Shown in pieces: positions 1 through 7,734 of a stretch of 64,000 bases of DNA. The stretch is taken from the NCBI GenBank assembly GCA_963797265.1, contig CAWCOY010000006.1:62001-126000 (forward strand), in the 5' to 3' direction. The stretch comes from DASUPK01 sp963797265 (GTDB lineage Bacteria; Actinomycetota; Thermoleophilia; Solirubrobacterales; 70-9). How positions within the stretch are numbered: the first letter of the stretch is position 1; each line of letters opens with the position of its first letter. Under the pieces are notes generated by a model. The model was given only the letters and a program-made list of their open reading frames with translations, was not told the origin of the DNA and made no database searches. The translations under genes and the position numbers were made by a program.

Positions 1-454
1 GCTCGGCGAGCTCCTCGGGCGGCGCGACGAACGGCGGCCAGAGCTCGTCGCCGTTCTGGAAGAGCGCAGCGAAAGCCTCGTTGCGGCGGGCATCGAACAC
101 CGGCAGAGCGAGCCCGTCGCCGGCTCCGGCCTCTGACATTCCGCGCGCCAGCGCAGCGAGCGACCCCACCGGAGCGAGCGGCAGGCTGCGGGCCTGCGCC
201 AGCGCGCGGGCCGTGGCGATGCCGATCCGCAGCCCGGTGAAAGAGCCCGGACCGACGCCCACCGCGATCCGATCGATCCGCGGCCAGCCGCCCGCCGCCT
301 CGGCCGCGCGCTCGATCTCCGACAGCAGGACCTGCGCGTGTCGGGGACGCCCATCGGGGCCGGGGTCGATCGAGGCCTCCCGCGCCACCTCGCCATCGGC
401 CGCCGCGCCCACCACGGCGCGGTCGGTCGCGGTATCTACGCCCAGCACGAACAT
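1..454 (-). CDS. tsaB: TsaB, t6A synthesis protein (partial, C-terminus off window)
   Basis: TsaB is the inactive Kae1-like paralogue that pairs with TsaD to make the N6-threonylcarbamoyl modification of A37 in ANN-decoding tRNAs. The minus-strand reading from the ATG at 454 starts MFVLGVDTATDRAV, the typical ASKHA-fold opening of this family. It continues with the diagnostic GVGPGSFTGLRIG stretch around residue 70 and the following ARALA helix. About 151 residues are present and the gene runs off the left edge. tsaE lies 1.6 kb upstream on the same strand, separated by a secreted protein and a decayed gene. Confidence is high from the GPGSFTGLR motif. Confidence 0.93.
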   Translation of the reverse strand, partial: MFVLGVDTATDRAVVGAAADGEVAREASIDPGPDGRPRHAQVLLSEIERAAEAAGGWPRIDRIAVGVGPGSFTGLRIGIATARALAQARSLPLAPVGSLAALARGMSEAGAGDGLALPVFDARRNEAFAALFQNGDELWPPFVAPPEELAE

Positions 455-511
455 CAGTAGGGTCCGTTGCGTCGCGAGGCGTCCACCGACCCCGGGAGAA
501 GGAGAGCGTCC

Positions 512-841
512 ATGGAAGCGGAGTCCAGCAGGTTCAAGCAAGGCGCATGGAAAGGCTGGGGCATCGCCGTCGTGGTCGCGATCGCGGTGTTCGGCGCCGG
601 CGCGGGATTTGCCGTATCCGGGTGCGGGAGCGACAACAACAGCGACAGCGTCAACAACGCCATCGACAGCATCCAGTCGCAGGCGAGCAGCGTCCAGAGC
701 CAGATCTCGAGCGCGGCGACAAACGTTCAGAGCCAGGCCCAGAGCGTGCAGACCCAGGTTCAGAGCCAGGCCCAGAGCGTCCAGAGCCAAGTCCAGAGCC
801 AAACGCAGTCGAATGGCGGCTCGGGCGTCCCGGGCTATTAG
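512..841 (+). CDS. Small single-pass membrane protein with 11-residue Q/S repeats
   Basis: No known function. The 109-residue product has a short basic N-terminus, one hydrophobic segment at about residues 14-37, a DNNSDS linker, then a Gln/Ser-rich tail. Residues 72-82, 83-93 and 94-104 are successive copies of an 11-residue unit (VQSQAQSVQSQ-like), with looser copies before them from about residue 54. An 11-residue (hendecad) spacing of small and aliphatic residues would suit an extended helical stalk. The ATG at 512 is chosen over the upstream in-frame ATG at 467 because a GGAGAAGGAG ribosome site lies just before it. The gene is divergent from tsaB. Confidence 0.72.
   Translation: MEAESSRFKQGAWKGWGIAVVVAIAVFGAGAGFAVSGCGSDNNSDSVNNAIDSIQSQASSVQSQISSAATNVQSQAQSVQTQVQSQAQSVQSQVQSQTQSNGGSGVPGY
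725..780 (+). repeat. 33-bp-period coding repeat
   Basis: A 23-base segment at 725-747 recurs identically at 758-780, a period of 33 bases, inside the small membrane-protein gene. It encodes the 11-residue VQSQAQSVQ unit. A third, diverged unit follows to about 813. Confidence 0.8.
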
Positions 842-861
842 CCACTGACTCGACAAGTCGG

Positions 862-1132
862 TTGAAGTACGTCCTGCTCTACGAGTCCGCCGACAACGTC
901 GCGAGAAGGCGCCGCTCCACGCCGCCGCGCACCGCGAACATTGGAAGCCATTCCGCGAGCGGGGCGAGCTGCTGCTGATCGGGCCGTTCGGCGACCCGCA
1001 GTCCCAGGCGCGATGGCGGTCTTCACAACCCGCGAGGCCGCCGAGCAGTTCGCCCGCGACGACCCCTTCGCGGTCAACGGCGTCGTCCGCTCGTGGGAGG
1101 TCCGCGAGCGGGACGAGGCCGTTGGCTCGTAA
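862..1132 (+). pseudogene. YCII-family protein, two frameshifts
   Basis: Read across frames, this stretch gives a typical YCII-related protein of about 90 residues: LKYVLLYESADNVA from the TTG at 862, then EKAPLHAAAHREHWKPF and RGELLLIGPFGDPQ in a second frame, then AMAVFTTREAAEQF and GVVRSWEVRE in a third, ending at TAA 1130-1132. Each break is explained by one missing G: near 905 (gtcgcg-agaag, expected gcggag) and near 1010 (cag-gcgcgatg, expected cagggcg). As sequenced, no intact product is made. It is either a recent pseudogene or two G-run deletion errors in the assembly. No RBS is obvious before 862. Confidence 0.7.
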
Positions 1133-1145
1133 GGCCTGGTTGCTC

Positions 1146-1898
1146 TCAGCCCGCCTGGAACGACACCAGCTGCGTGCTCTCCCCCTGCCCGGGCGGGGCT
1201 CCGGCGACCTGCTGCTCCTTGACCGTGCCGATGCCCTGGACGTAGTACTTGTGGTCCACGACCTTCGGCTCCAACGGGGTGGTCTCCTCGGTCAGCATTG
1301 CGCTCTGGGATGAGACGGCCGGCGTCGTGACGCTCGCCATCAGGTCGAGGATCCGGAAGCGGTCCTCAGCCTCGCCCTTGAGCGCCTCCTGCTGGAAGGA
1401 CTGGCCGACCACCGGATGTGCCGGCATGAAGATGCCGCCCCTGGCACCGTCGTGGCCGTTCAGGAAGGATCCCTCGGTGCTGGTCACCTTGCCCTGAGCG
1501 TTGAGCTCCGCGGTCTTCTCGCCGAGGTACCAGACAGTGCCGCGCTTGTCCTGTGCGTACCAGTCGGTGGTCCGCTCCGCCAACCGACCGTTGAGGAAGA
1601 GCCGGTCGTGGACGACGGCCGCTCGGATCCCGGTGATCGTCTTCACCTTGGGAGTCACCGTCATCACGTCGCGCGCCGCCCTGCCGTCCTTCTGGCCTTC
1701 GTAGACGTAGACCGAGCTGCGCGCCAGCGGGAACCAGGTGTTGGTGACCAGGCTCGAGCGGTGGCTGAAGTGAGGCGCCTTCGGCGCGGGCAGCCGCTTA
1801 GCGGCGCTCGCCGCGGGGACCGAAGGGCCGAAGGCCACCGCCACGGCCAGCGCCAGCGTCGCCGCCATTCCGATCGTTCTCTGTCGCATTGAGGTCAT
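1146..1898 (-). CDS. Secreted protein of unknown function
   Basis: The 250-residue product begins with a signal peptide: basic MTSMRQRTIGM, hydrophobic core to about residue 26, and an ASA-like cleavage site near residue 32. The mature part (VYVYEGQKDGRAARDVMTV..., DWYAQDKRGTVWYLGE, then YYVQGIGTVKEQ near the C-terminus) looks like a beta-rich extracellular domain. I recognise it only as a conserved hypothetical type seen in actinobacteria. The two Met codons (residues 1 and 4) leave the start uncertain by three residues. It lies between tsaE and tsaB on the same strand with 100 bp upstream, so it probably has its own promoter. Confidence 0.7.
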   Translation of the reverse strand: MTSMRQRTIGMAATLALAVAVAFGPSVPAASAAKRLPAPKAPHFSHRSSLVTNTWFPLARSSVYVYEGQKDGRAARDVMTVTPKVKTITGIRAAVVHDRLFLNGRLAERTTDWYAQDKRGTVWYLGEKTAELNAQGKVTSTEGSFLNGHDGARGGIFMPAHPVVGQSFQQEALKGEAEDRFRILDLMASVTTPAVSSQSAMLTEETTPLEPKVVDHKYYVQGIGTVKEQQVAGAPPGQGESTQLVSFQAG

Positions 1899-2004
1899 CG
1901 TCGTCCTCCTTTGGGGGATCGTCCAATCGGGAACGACGCTAGGGCTGCCACATCAACGCCCGGTGACAGGAAGATGATTCGCGGATGACAGCGCGCGGTT
2001 CGCC

Positions 2005-2409
2005 TCAGAACTCGATCTCGCGCTCGTCCCCGCCGGCGTGCCGGATCTCCACCCGGCGCGTGATCCGCTCGAGCCAGGGCTCCGCAACCCGGGGCCACTC
2101 GATGAACGACACGGCCTCCGGGGTGACGTAGTCATCGAGCAGGGCCGGATCCTCCTGGTCGAGCTCCGCGAGCCGGTAGAGGTCGAGGTGTGAGACCGGG
2201 ATCCGCCCGGCGTAGGTGTGCCCGATCGTGAAGGTCGGTGAGGTGACCGGCTCGCTGACGCCGAGCGCACGCGCCGCCCCTCGGATCAGGGTCGTCTTCC
2301 CCGCCCCCAACTCGCCGCTCACCAGCACCACGTCGCCGGGGCCCAACTCTGCCGCCAAGCGTTTCCCGAGGGCCTCGGTCTCTGCGGCGCTGCGCGTTCG
2401 CGCGGTCAC
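2005..2409 (-). CDS. tsaE: TsaE, ATPase of the t6A complex
   Basis: TsaE is the small P-loop ATPase that recycles the TsaB-TsaD complex during threonylcarbamoylation of tRNA. The 134-residue product is full length for the family. Visible motifs are Walker A GELGAGKTT at residues 32-40, the SPTF switch segment at 57-60, HLDLYR at 74-79 and the IEW motif around 103-105. It sits 23 bp downstream of the uracil-DNA glycosylase gene and is probably cotranscribed with it and the FmdB-like gene. Confidence 0.95.
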   Translation of the reverse strand: MTARTRSAAETEALGKRLAAELGPGDVVLVSGELGAGKTTLIRGAARALGVSEPVTSPTFTIGHTYAGRIPVSHLDLYRLAELDQEDPALLDDYVTPEAVSFIEWPRVAEPWLERITRRVEIRHAGGDEREIEF

Positions 2410-2432
2410 GCCCGCAGCGTAGTGAGGCGCGA

Positions 2433-3086
2433 TCAGCCCTCGAAAAGGCCGATCTGGTCCGGCTCGGGCTCACGGTCCGTGACCAAGGGCTCCGGCTCGG
2501 GCAGCAGCTGCTCGAGCAGATCGGGGATCACACGGAAGTCCTCGCGCAACTGTTCGGCGACCCGAGGGGTGCGCAGGCCGGCGGCCGGATGGAAGAGAGG
2601 CAGCAGGTAGAGATGCCGCCCTCCGATCATCTGCTGCTGGGGCGTGCCGCGTACCTTGGTGATGCCGGTCGGGTTCGCGGTCAGGAGCTTGGTGGCGAAG
2701 TTCCCCAGGGTGGCGATCACCCGTGGTTGGATCAGCTCCACCTGCTGCTCCAGATAGGGCCGGCAGGAATCGATCTCCTCGGACTGGGGATCGCGATTGC
2801 CAGGAGGGCGGCACTTGAGGACATTCGCGATGAACACGTCCTCCCGCTTCAGACCGATCCCCTCGAGCAGCTCGGTGAGGAAGGCGCCGGCGCGCCCGAC
2901 GAACGGCAGGCCCTGGCGGTCCTCCTCGGCTCCCGGCGCCTCGCCGACGAACATCAGGTTCGCGTTGGCGTTACCGGCGCCGAAGACGACTCGGTTGCGG
3001 GTCTCCGACAGCGGGCAGCGCTCGCAGATCGACGCCTGGTTGTAGACCTCGACCAGCGCCTGGCGGCGTGACTCGGCGTCGCTCAT
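2433..3086 (-). CDS. Type 4 (Fe-S) uracil-DNA glycosylase
   Basis: This enzyme removes uracil from deaminated DNA at the start of base-excision repair. In the 217-residue product Cys21, Cys24, Cys92 and Cys108 match the four cysteines that hold the 4Fe-4S cluster in family 4/5 enzymes. The catalytic-loop motif GEAPGAEED lies at 48-56, and LFHPAA near the C-terminus is the conserved minor-groove loop. The ATG at 3086 overlaps the stop of the FmdB-like gene (ATGA) and has a GGGAG site just upstream; a longer in-frame extension antisense to non-coding DNA is rejected. The acidic C-terminal tail ends DQIGLFEG. Confidence 0.95.
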   Translation of the reverse strand: MSDAESRRQALVEVYNQASICERCPLSETRNRVVFGAGNANANLMFVGEAPGAEEDRQGLPFVGRAGAFLTELLEGIGLKREDVFIANVLKCRPPGNRDPQSEEIDSCRPYLEQQVELIQPRVIATLGNFATKLLTANPTGITKVRGTPQQQMIGGRHLYLLPLFHPAAGLRTPRVAEQLREDFRVIPDLLEQLLPEPEPLVTDREPEPDQIGLFEG

Positions 3087-3367
3087 GAGCTCCCCCGTCT
3101 CCTGGACGAGCGCTCGGCGGCGCGCTGCCGCTTGAAGCGCTCCTTCGCGCCGCCGCGGTCGATCCCACGCTTGTCCTCGAGACGGCGCTTCTGGCCCGGC
3201 GTCAGCTGGTGTTGCAAGGACGCATAGGAACTCGACACCTGGCGCTCGACCTCCGCCGAATCGCACTCCGGGCAGGCGACCTCGGCGGCCTGGATGCCAC
3301 CGGTTGCCCCCACCAGCTCCTCGAAGCGGTGACCGCACGACTCGCAGACGAACTCGTAGATCGGCAC
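3083..3367 (-). CDS. FmdB-like zinc ribbon protein
   Basis: The 94-residue product opens MPIYEFVCESCGHRFEEL and has CxxC pairs at Cys8/Cys11 and Cys32/Cys35, the zinc ribbon of the FmdB/CxxC_CxxC_SSSS regulatory family. The C-terminal half is a highly basic tail (KRRLEDKRGIDRG, then a run rich in Arg) that could touch nucleic acid. The start is GTG at 3367, chosen because family members begin with MP(I/T)YEF. Its stop overlaps the udg start by four bases, so translation is probably coupled. The molecular role of the family is poorly known. Confidence 0.85.
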   Translation of the reverse strand: MPIYEFVCESCGHRFEELVGATGGIQAAEVACPECDSAEVERQVSSSYASLQHQLTPGQKRRLEDKRGIDRGGAKERFKRQRAAERSSRRRGSS

Positions 3368-3459
3368 CGCGTTGATGGTAGTTCGGGTCCCTGACCACCC
3401 GGGCAGGATTTCGGCTCGCAAATTGGAGCGATTTGGCAATTGCGAGGGCCGGATCGGAC

Positions 3460-3488
3460 TGGCTGGGCAGCCAGAAGCGCTCTCTATA
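3460..3488 (+). promoter_or_regulatory. Possible promoter of the pantothenate operon
   Basis: The 221-bp gap between the divergent FmdB-like and DUF2520 genes is poorer in G+C than its surroundings and contains a good -10 hexamer, TATACT, at 3483-3488. A weak -35 candidate (TGGCTG, 3460-3465) lies 17 bp upstream. The match at -35 is poor, so this is tentative. Confidence 0.3.
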
Positions 3489-3588
3489 CTCCGCCGTGGG
3501 CTGCGACCGATCTGGCGTGGACCCAGAAAAGCACCGAAAACCTCTCCAAACCTCGTCCTAAGGCGAACCGAACCGTCTGGTATCTCCC

Positions 3589-4380
3589 ATGCGGGAACTG
3601 GAACGGGATGACATCCCCTCCCCCCTGAGCACGCCGCTGACCGTGGTCGGCAGCGGCAGTGTGGGCCGCTCGCTGGCTGCGGCCGCCGAGCGGGCCGGCG
3701 CCCAGGTGAGCCTCGTCTCGCACGAGGAGGCGGCGGAGTCCATCCCGGCGGATGCCGCCGTCCTGCTCTGCGTTCCGGACGAACAGATCGCCGCCACGGC
3801 CGACCGGCTCGCGCACGTTGCACCCGCCCTCATCGGCCACACGAGCGGTGCGACCACCCTCGACGCTCTCGCCGGCGTGGCCAAGCGCGGGGCGGCCACC
3901 TTCTCGCTGCATCCGCTGCAGACGTTCGCGGACGGCAAGACGCCCGTCGAAGGCACCCCTGCCGCGATCGCCGGGTCGAGCGACGAGTCGCTCGCCTACG
4001 CCCGCTCCCTGGCCGACGCCCTGGGGATGCGGCCCTTCGAGGTGCCGGAGGAGAGCCGTGCTGCCTACCATGCCGCCGCCGCGATGGCCTCGAACCTAAT
4101 GGTCGCCCTGGAGGAATCCGCGACCGAGCTGATGCAAAGCATCGGGGTCGAGGATGCCCGCGAGTTGCTCGCCCCGCTGGTCCTCCGCACCGCCGCCAAC
4201 TGGGCCGAGCGGGGCCCCGAGGCCCTCACCGGCCCGATCGCCCGCGGCGACCGTGCCACGGTCCAGCGGCATCGCGTGGCCCTCGCGGAGAACGCCCCGG
4301 ACCTCGTCCGCCTCTACGAGGTACTGGCGATGCGTGCGGAGGCCATGGCCTGGGAATCCGTGCATGGGGTCTCCCAATGA
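3589..4380 (+). CDS. Rossmann-fold/DUF2520 oxidoreductase-like protein
   Basis: The 263-residue product has an N-terminal NAD(P)-binding Rossmann motif, VVGSGSVG at residues 19-26, and a conserved FSLHPLQTF segment near residue 105. The all-helical DUF2520 C-terminal domain includes the AYHAAAAMASNLMVAL helix. This layout resembles ketopantoate reductase and 6-phosphogluconate dehydrogenase families. Its TGA overlaps the panC ATG (ATGA), making it the first gene of a panC-panD-panB operon. No separate panE is present here, so a ketopantoate-reductase-like role is tempting but inferred only from fold and position. No strong RBS precedes the ATG. Confidence 0.88.
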   Translation: MRELERDDIPSPLSTPLTVVGSGSVGRSLAAAAERAGAQVSLVSHEEAAESIPADAAVLLCVPDEQIAATADRLAHVAPALIGHTSGATTLDALAGVAKRGAATFSLHPLQTFADGKTPVEGTPAAIAGSSDESLAYARSLADALGMRPFEVPEESRAAYHAAAAMASNLMVALEESATELMQSIGVEDARELLAPLVLRTAANWAERGPEALTGPIARGDRATVQRHRVALAENAPDLVRLYEVLAMRAEAMAWESVHGVSQ

Positions 4381-5252
4381 GGATCGTCCGCAACAAGGAG
4401 GCGCTGCGAGAAGCGCTCGCCGAACCCCGTCGCGAGGGCAGGCGGATCGGGCTGGTCCCGACCATGGGCTACTTCCACGATGGACACCTGTCGCTGATGC
4501 GACGCGCCCGGGAGGCCTGCGATGTCGTGGTGGTCAGCCTCTTCGTCAATCCGACCCAGTTCGGCCCCAGCGAGGACCTCGACTCCTACCCCCGCGACGA
4601 AGATCGGGATGCGGACCTCGCCGCGCGGGAGGGTGTCGACCTGCTCTGGACACCCGACGCCGCGGAGATGTACCCGGAGGGCTTCGCCACCGCGGTCGAG
4701 GTCGCCAGCGAGCTCACCGGCGTGCTCGAGGGCGATCCCGAGCATCGCGGCCCCTCGCACTTCCGCGGCGTGACGACCGTGGTCGCGAAGCTCTTCAACT
4801 CCGTCCAGCCCGATGTCGCCTACTTCGGCCGAAAGGACGCCCAGCAGGCTCTGGTGATCCAGCGAATGGCGCGGGACCTCGACTTCCCGGTCGAGATCGA
4901 GATCCTGCCGACGGTGCGTGAGGAGGACGGGCTCGCCCTGAGCTCGCGGAACGCCTATCTCGATCCCGAGCAGCGCGAGCGGGCCACCGCCATCCCCCGC
5001 GCCCTGCGAGCAGCCGAGCGGGCGGCCCGCGAGGGTGAGACCTCGACCGACGCCCTGGTGGAGGTCACACGGAAGGAGCTTCGTGACGCCGGCATCGAGC
5101 CGGAGTACGTCGAGGCACGCTCGGCCGAGGACCTCTCTCCCATTGCCGAGCTCAACGGGCGGCCCGTGCTGGTCGCGGTCGCCGCCCGGGTCGGCAGGGC
5201 ACGTCTGATCGACAACGTCTTAATCGCTCCCCCAACCACAACGGAGGCCTGA
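4377..5252 (+). CDS. panC: Pantothenate synthetase (pantoate-beta-alanine ligase)
   Basis: PanC condenses pantoate with beta-alanine using ATP, the last step of vitamin B5 synthesis. The 291-residue product carries PTMGYFHDGH at residues 28-37 (the HxGH nucleotide site of the cytidylyltransferase fold), FVNPTQFGP at about 56-64, the FGRKDAQQ segment and the SSRNAYL segment that closes the active site. Length is normal. The start overlaps the upstream DUF2520 stop by four bases and the stop overlaps the panD start by one (TGATG). Confidence 0.97.
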   Translation: MRIVRNKEALREALAEPRREGRRIGLVPTMGYFHDGHLSLMRRAREACDVVVVSLFVNPTQFGPSEDLDSYPRDEDRDADLAAREGVDLLWTPDAAEMYPEGFATAVEVASELTGVLEGDPEHRGPSHFRGVTTVVAKLFNSVQPDVAYFGRKDAQQALVIQRMARDLDFPVEIEILPTVREEDGLALSSRNAYLDPEQRERATAIPRALRAAERAAREGETSTDALVEVTRKELRDAGIEPEYVEARSAEDLSPIAELNGRPVLVAVAARVGRARLIDNVLIAPPTTTEA

Positions 5253-5662
5253 TGCAGCGTCAGATGCTCAAGTCGAAGATCCATCGCGCGACGATCACGG
5301 ACTGTGACGTCGACTACGTCGGCAGCATCACCCTCGACCCCGAGCTGATGCGCCGAGCGGACCTGCTGGTCAACGAGCAGGTCCACGTCTGGGACATAGA
5401 CAACGGGGCCCGGTTCGTCACCTATGCGATCGAGGGCGAGGAGGGATCGGGAACGGTCCAGGTCAACGGCGCCGCGGCCCGGCTGGTCCGGAACGGCGAC
5501 AAGGTGATCATCGCCAGCTTCGGAGCCTTCGACGAGAGCGACCTCGAGCGCTATTCGCCGCTCGTGGTCCACGTCGACGAGAAGAACGAGGTGGTGGCGG
5601 TCGACAGCGACCCGACCGCGCTACTCGGAGGAGTCAGTCCCGAACAGGAGGCACTGCTGTGA
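5252..5662 (+). CDS. panD: Aspartate 1-decarboxylase proenzyme
   Basis: PanD makes beta-alanine from L-aspartate using a pyruvoyl cofactor formed by self-cleavage. In the 136-residue product the cleavage site falls at Gly24-Ser25 within DYVGSIT, exactly the usual position. Lys9 and His11 (SKIHRATIT) are also conserved. The C-terminus is slightly longer than in Escherichia coli. It is translationally coupled on both sides: TGATG with panC and GTGA with panB. Confidence 0.97.
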   Translation: MQRQMLKSKIHRATITDCDVDYVGSITLDPELMRRADLLVNEQVHVWDIDNGARFVTYAIEGEEGSGTVQVNGAAARLVRNGDKVIIASFGAFDESDLERYSPLVVHVDEKNEVVAVDSDPTALLGGVSPEQEALL

Positions 5663-6582
5663 GCACTCATCCGCCAGACAAGCAAGGGCTCCAGGAGCGC
5701 AAGCCCATCACCCTGCCGAGGCTCGCTGAGATGAAGCGCACCGGCGACCCGATCGTGATGGTCACCGCCTACGACTATCCCTCCGCCCAGATCGTCGACG
5801 AGGCCGGAGTGGACATCGTGCTGGTCGGCGACACGGCCGCGATGGTGGTCCTCGGCTACGACGCGACCACCCCGGTCGGCATGCAGGAGATGCTGATGAT
5901 GGCCGGCGCCGTCCGGCGCGGCCTGAAGCACCCGCTGCTGATCGGTGACATGCCGTTCGGCTCCTACGAGTCCTCCAACGAGCAGGCGATCGAAAATGCC
6001 CAGCGCTTCGTCAAGGAGGCGGGCTGCGCCGCGGTCAAGCTCGAGCGCGGCGGGCCCTCCGTCGATCGGGCCCGGGCGATCGTCCGTTCAGGGATTCCCG
6101 TGATGGGGCACGTCGGGCTGACCCCGCAGACGGCCACGGCGCTCGGCGGCTTCAAGGCACAGGGACGCACAGCTGAGGCGGCGGCAAAGCTCTTCGAGGA
6201 GGCTCATGCATTGCAGGCCGTGGGCTGCTTCGCGATCGTCTTCGAGGCGATTCCCGCGGCGGTCACCGAGGCGCTGATGCCGAACCTCGACATCCCCGTG
6301 ATCGGGATCGGCGCCGGCCCGGCAACCGACGGGCAGGTTCTGGTGCTGCACGACCTGCTCGGCGTCTACGCCGGCCACAAGCCGAAGTTCGTCAAGCACT
6401 TCGCCCACGTCCGCGAGGAATCGCTCAAGGGCGTGCGGGCTTATACGAAGGAGGTCCGTGCCCGGCGCTTCCCCGACGATCAGGAGCACACCTACTCGAT
6501 CCCGCAGGACGAGCTCGAGGAGTTCGCCCGCTACCTCGAGGAGGAGGCGCTCGTCGGCACTGACACCCCCTGGGACTGGTAG
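5659..6582 (+). CDS. panB: Ketopantoate hydroxymethyltransferase
   Basis: PanB transfers a hydroxymethyl group from 5,10-methylene-THF to 2-oxoisovalerate, the first committed step to pantoate. The 307-residue product has the family sequences VTAYDYPSA, LVGDTAAMV (metal-binding Asp), GDMPFGSYE, AVKLERGG, GHVGLTPQ and VIGIGAGP. The C-terminus extends about 35 residues beyond the minimal barrel. The GTG start at 5659 overlaps the panD stop. It is the last gene of the DUF2520-panC-panD-panB operon. Confidence 0.97.
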   Translation: MSTHPPDKQGLQERKPITLPRLAEMKRTGDPIVMVTAYDYPSAQIVDEAGVDIVLVGDTAAMVVLGYDATTPVGMQEMLMMAGAVRRGLKHPLLIGDMPFGSYESSNEQAIENAQRFVKEAGCAAVKLERGGPSVDRARAIVRSGIPVMGHVGLTPQTATALGGFKAQGRTAEAAAKLFEEAHALQAVGCFAIVFEAIPAAVTEALMPNLDIPVIGIGAGPATDGQVLVLHDLLGVYAGHKPKFVKHFAHVREESLKGVRAYTKEVRARRFPDDQEHTYSIPQDELEEFARYLEEEALVGTDTPWDW

Positions 6583-6668
6583 AGCGGATTCACCGCGGTA
6601 ACCGCGGCCGCCCGCGAGTGTAAGTTAGTTGCAATTAGCACTTTCTACGCTCGCATAGGAGGTGAGCG

Positions 6669-6905
6669 ATGGAGATGCTGAGAAGGTTCGAGCCGCTGGT
6701 CCTCTTCGTGATGATCATCGGCGCTCTCAACTGGGGCATCGTCGGTCTCACGGACGGCGATACCAATGTGCTCTCCGACATCTTCGGGAGCGGCACCCTG
6801 ACCAACGTCGTCTATGTGGTCATCGGCGCCGCGGGGCTATTCGCGATTCCGAGGCTGCTCGATGCGTTTCACATCGGGGCCGGTGCGCATCCACGGGGCA
6901 CCTGA
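6669..6905 (+). CDS. DUF378 family two-helix membrane protein
   Basis: The 78-residue product has two membrane helices (about residues 8-27 and 45-64) and the typical DUF378 core, LFVMIIGALNWGIVGL. Function is unknown for the family. A strong AGGAGGTGAG ribosome site precedes the ATG. The short A/T-rich stretch at 6620-6650 upstream may hold its promoter. A stable hairpin follows the stop by about 55 bp, so it looks like a monocistronic unit. Confidence 0.88.
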   Translation: MEMLRRFEPLVLFVMIIGALNWGIVGLTDGDTNVLSDIFGSGTLTNVVYVVIGAAGLFAIPRLLDAFHIGAGAHPRGT

Positions 6906-6961
6906 CGCGAGGGTGCTCCGAGGCAAAGCCGAGGAGCAACCCGATTGACGGCGAAGCCGTC

Positions 6962-6987
6962 CCGAGCCGGGCTTAGGCCCGGCTCGG
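6962..6987 (+). terminator. Hairpin terminator after the DUF378 gene
   Basis: A perfect 11-bp stem, CCGAGCCGGGC at 6962-6972 pairing with 6977-6987, closes a 4-base loop (TTAG). There is no T-tract, which is common for high-GC actinobacterial terminators. It stands between two same-strand genes. Confidence 0.6.
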
Positions 6988-7059
6988 CCATTCGGGGGTG
7001 AGTGTGAGCCTCAATCTCGTCGCCCTCCGTCCGCGTGAGGGACGAGCGTAAGGCGTGTC

Positions 7060-7734
7060 GTGAACACCTGGCCGCTCTACGCCCTCCTCGCCGCCCTCAA
7101 TCCGACCCTGCTCGCGGCCACCACGGTGATGCTCCTCCTCGACCGGCCGAAACGGTTGCTGCTGGGATACTTGCTCGGGGCGCTGATGACGAGCATGACG
7201 CTCGGGCTCGTCATCGTCTTCTCGCTGAACGGGTCCGCGCAGACGGCCCAACACACCCTGAGCCCGGCGTTCGATCTGGCTCTGGGTGGGCTCCTGATCA
7301 TCCTGTCCTACGTGATCCGCCGCTCGGGTCACACGGGAGAATCGGCGCGCCGCCGGAGGCGTGCTGACGCCAAGCGGGCGAAGGGCCCACCGCTCTGGCA
7401 GCGAACGCTCAGCCGAGGCTCGGCCTGGATGACGTTTGTCGTCGGAGCGCTGCTGACTCTCCCCGGGGCCGCGTATCTGATCGGGCTGCACAAAATCGCT
7501 GAGTATGAAACTGGAACCCCGGCGACGGTCGGGATGGTGCTGGCCTTCAACCTGATCATGTTGGCGCTGCTCGAGCTTCCCTTGGTCGGATTCGTAATCG
7601 CGCCGGACTGGACCCAAGGGGCCGTCGATCGCTTCAGGGACTGGTTCGCCGGCAACGCTCGCCGGCTGGCGGCTCAAATAGCCTTCGTCGTCGGCGCGCT
7701 GCTGATCGTGAGGGGCGTGGTCTCTCTGATCTAG
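7060..7734 (+). CDS. GAP/Sap-like membrane protein
   Basis: The 224-residue product has about six membrane segments and opens LYALLAALNPTLLAATTVML, the pattern of the GAP family (Sap, the sulfolipid-addressing type first noted in mycobacteria). A basic cytoplasmic loop (RRRRRADAKRAKG) lies near residue 100, separating two halves of three helices. It is presumably an inner-membrane transporter; the substrate is unknown. The GTG start at 7060 is the first suitable codon. Its TAG shares a CTAG tetramer with the stop of the convergent PAP2 gene. Confidence 0.75.
   Translation: MNTWPLYALLAALNPTLLAATTVMLLLDRPKRLLLGYLLGALMTSMTLGLVIVFSLNGSAQTAQHTLSPAFDLALGGLLIILSYVIRRSGHTGESARRRRRADAKRAKGPPLWQRTLSRGSAWMTFVVGALLTLPGAAYLIGLHKIAEYETGTPATVGMVLAFNLIMLALLELPLVGFVIAPDWTQGAVDRFRDWFAGNARRLAAQIAFVVGALLIVRGVVSLI

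Noticed and set aside
862..1132. Programmed frameshifting to make an intact YCII protein
   Set aside because: Two separate shifts would be needed in a 90-codon gene and no slippery site or stimulatory structure is evident; mutation or sequencing error is simpler.
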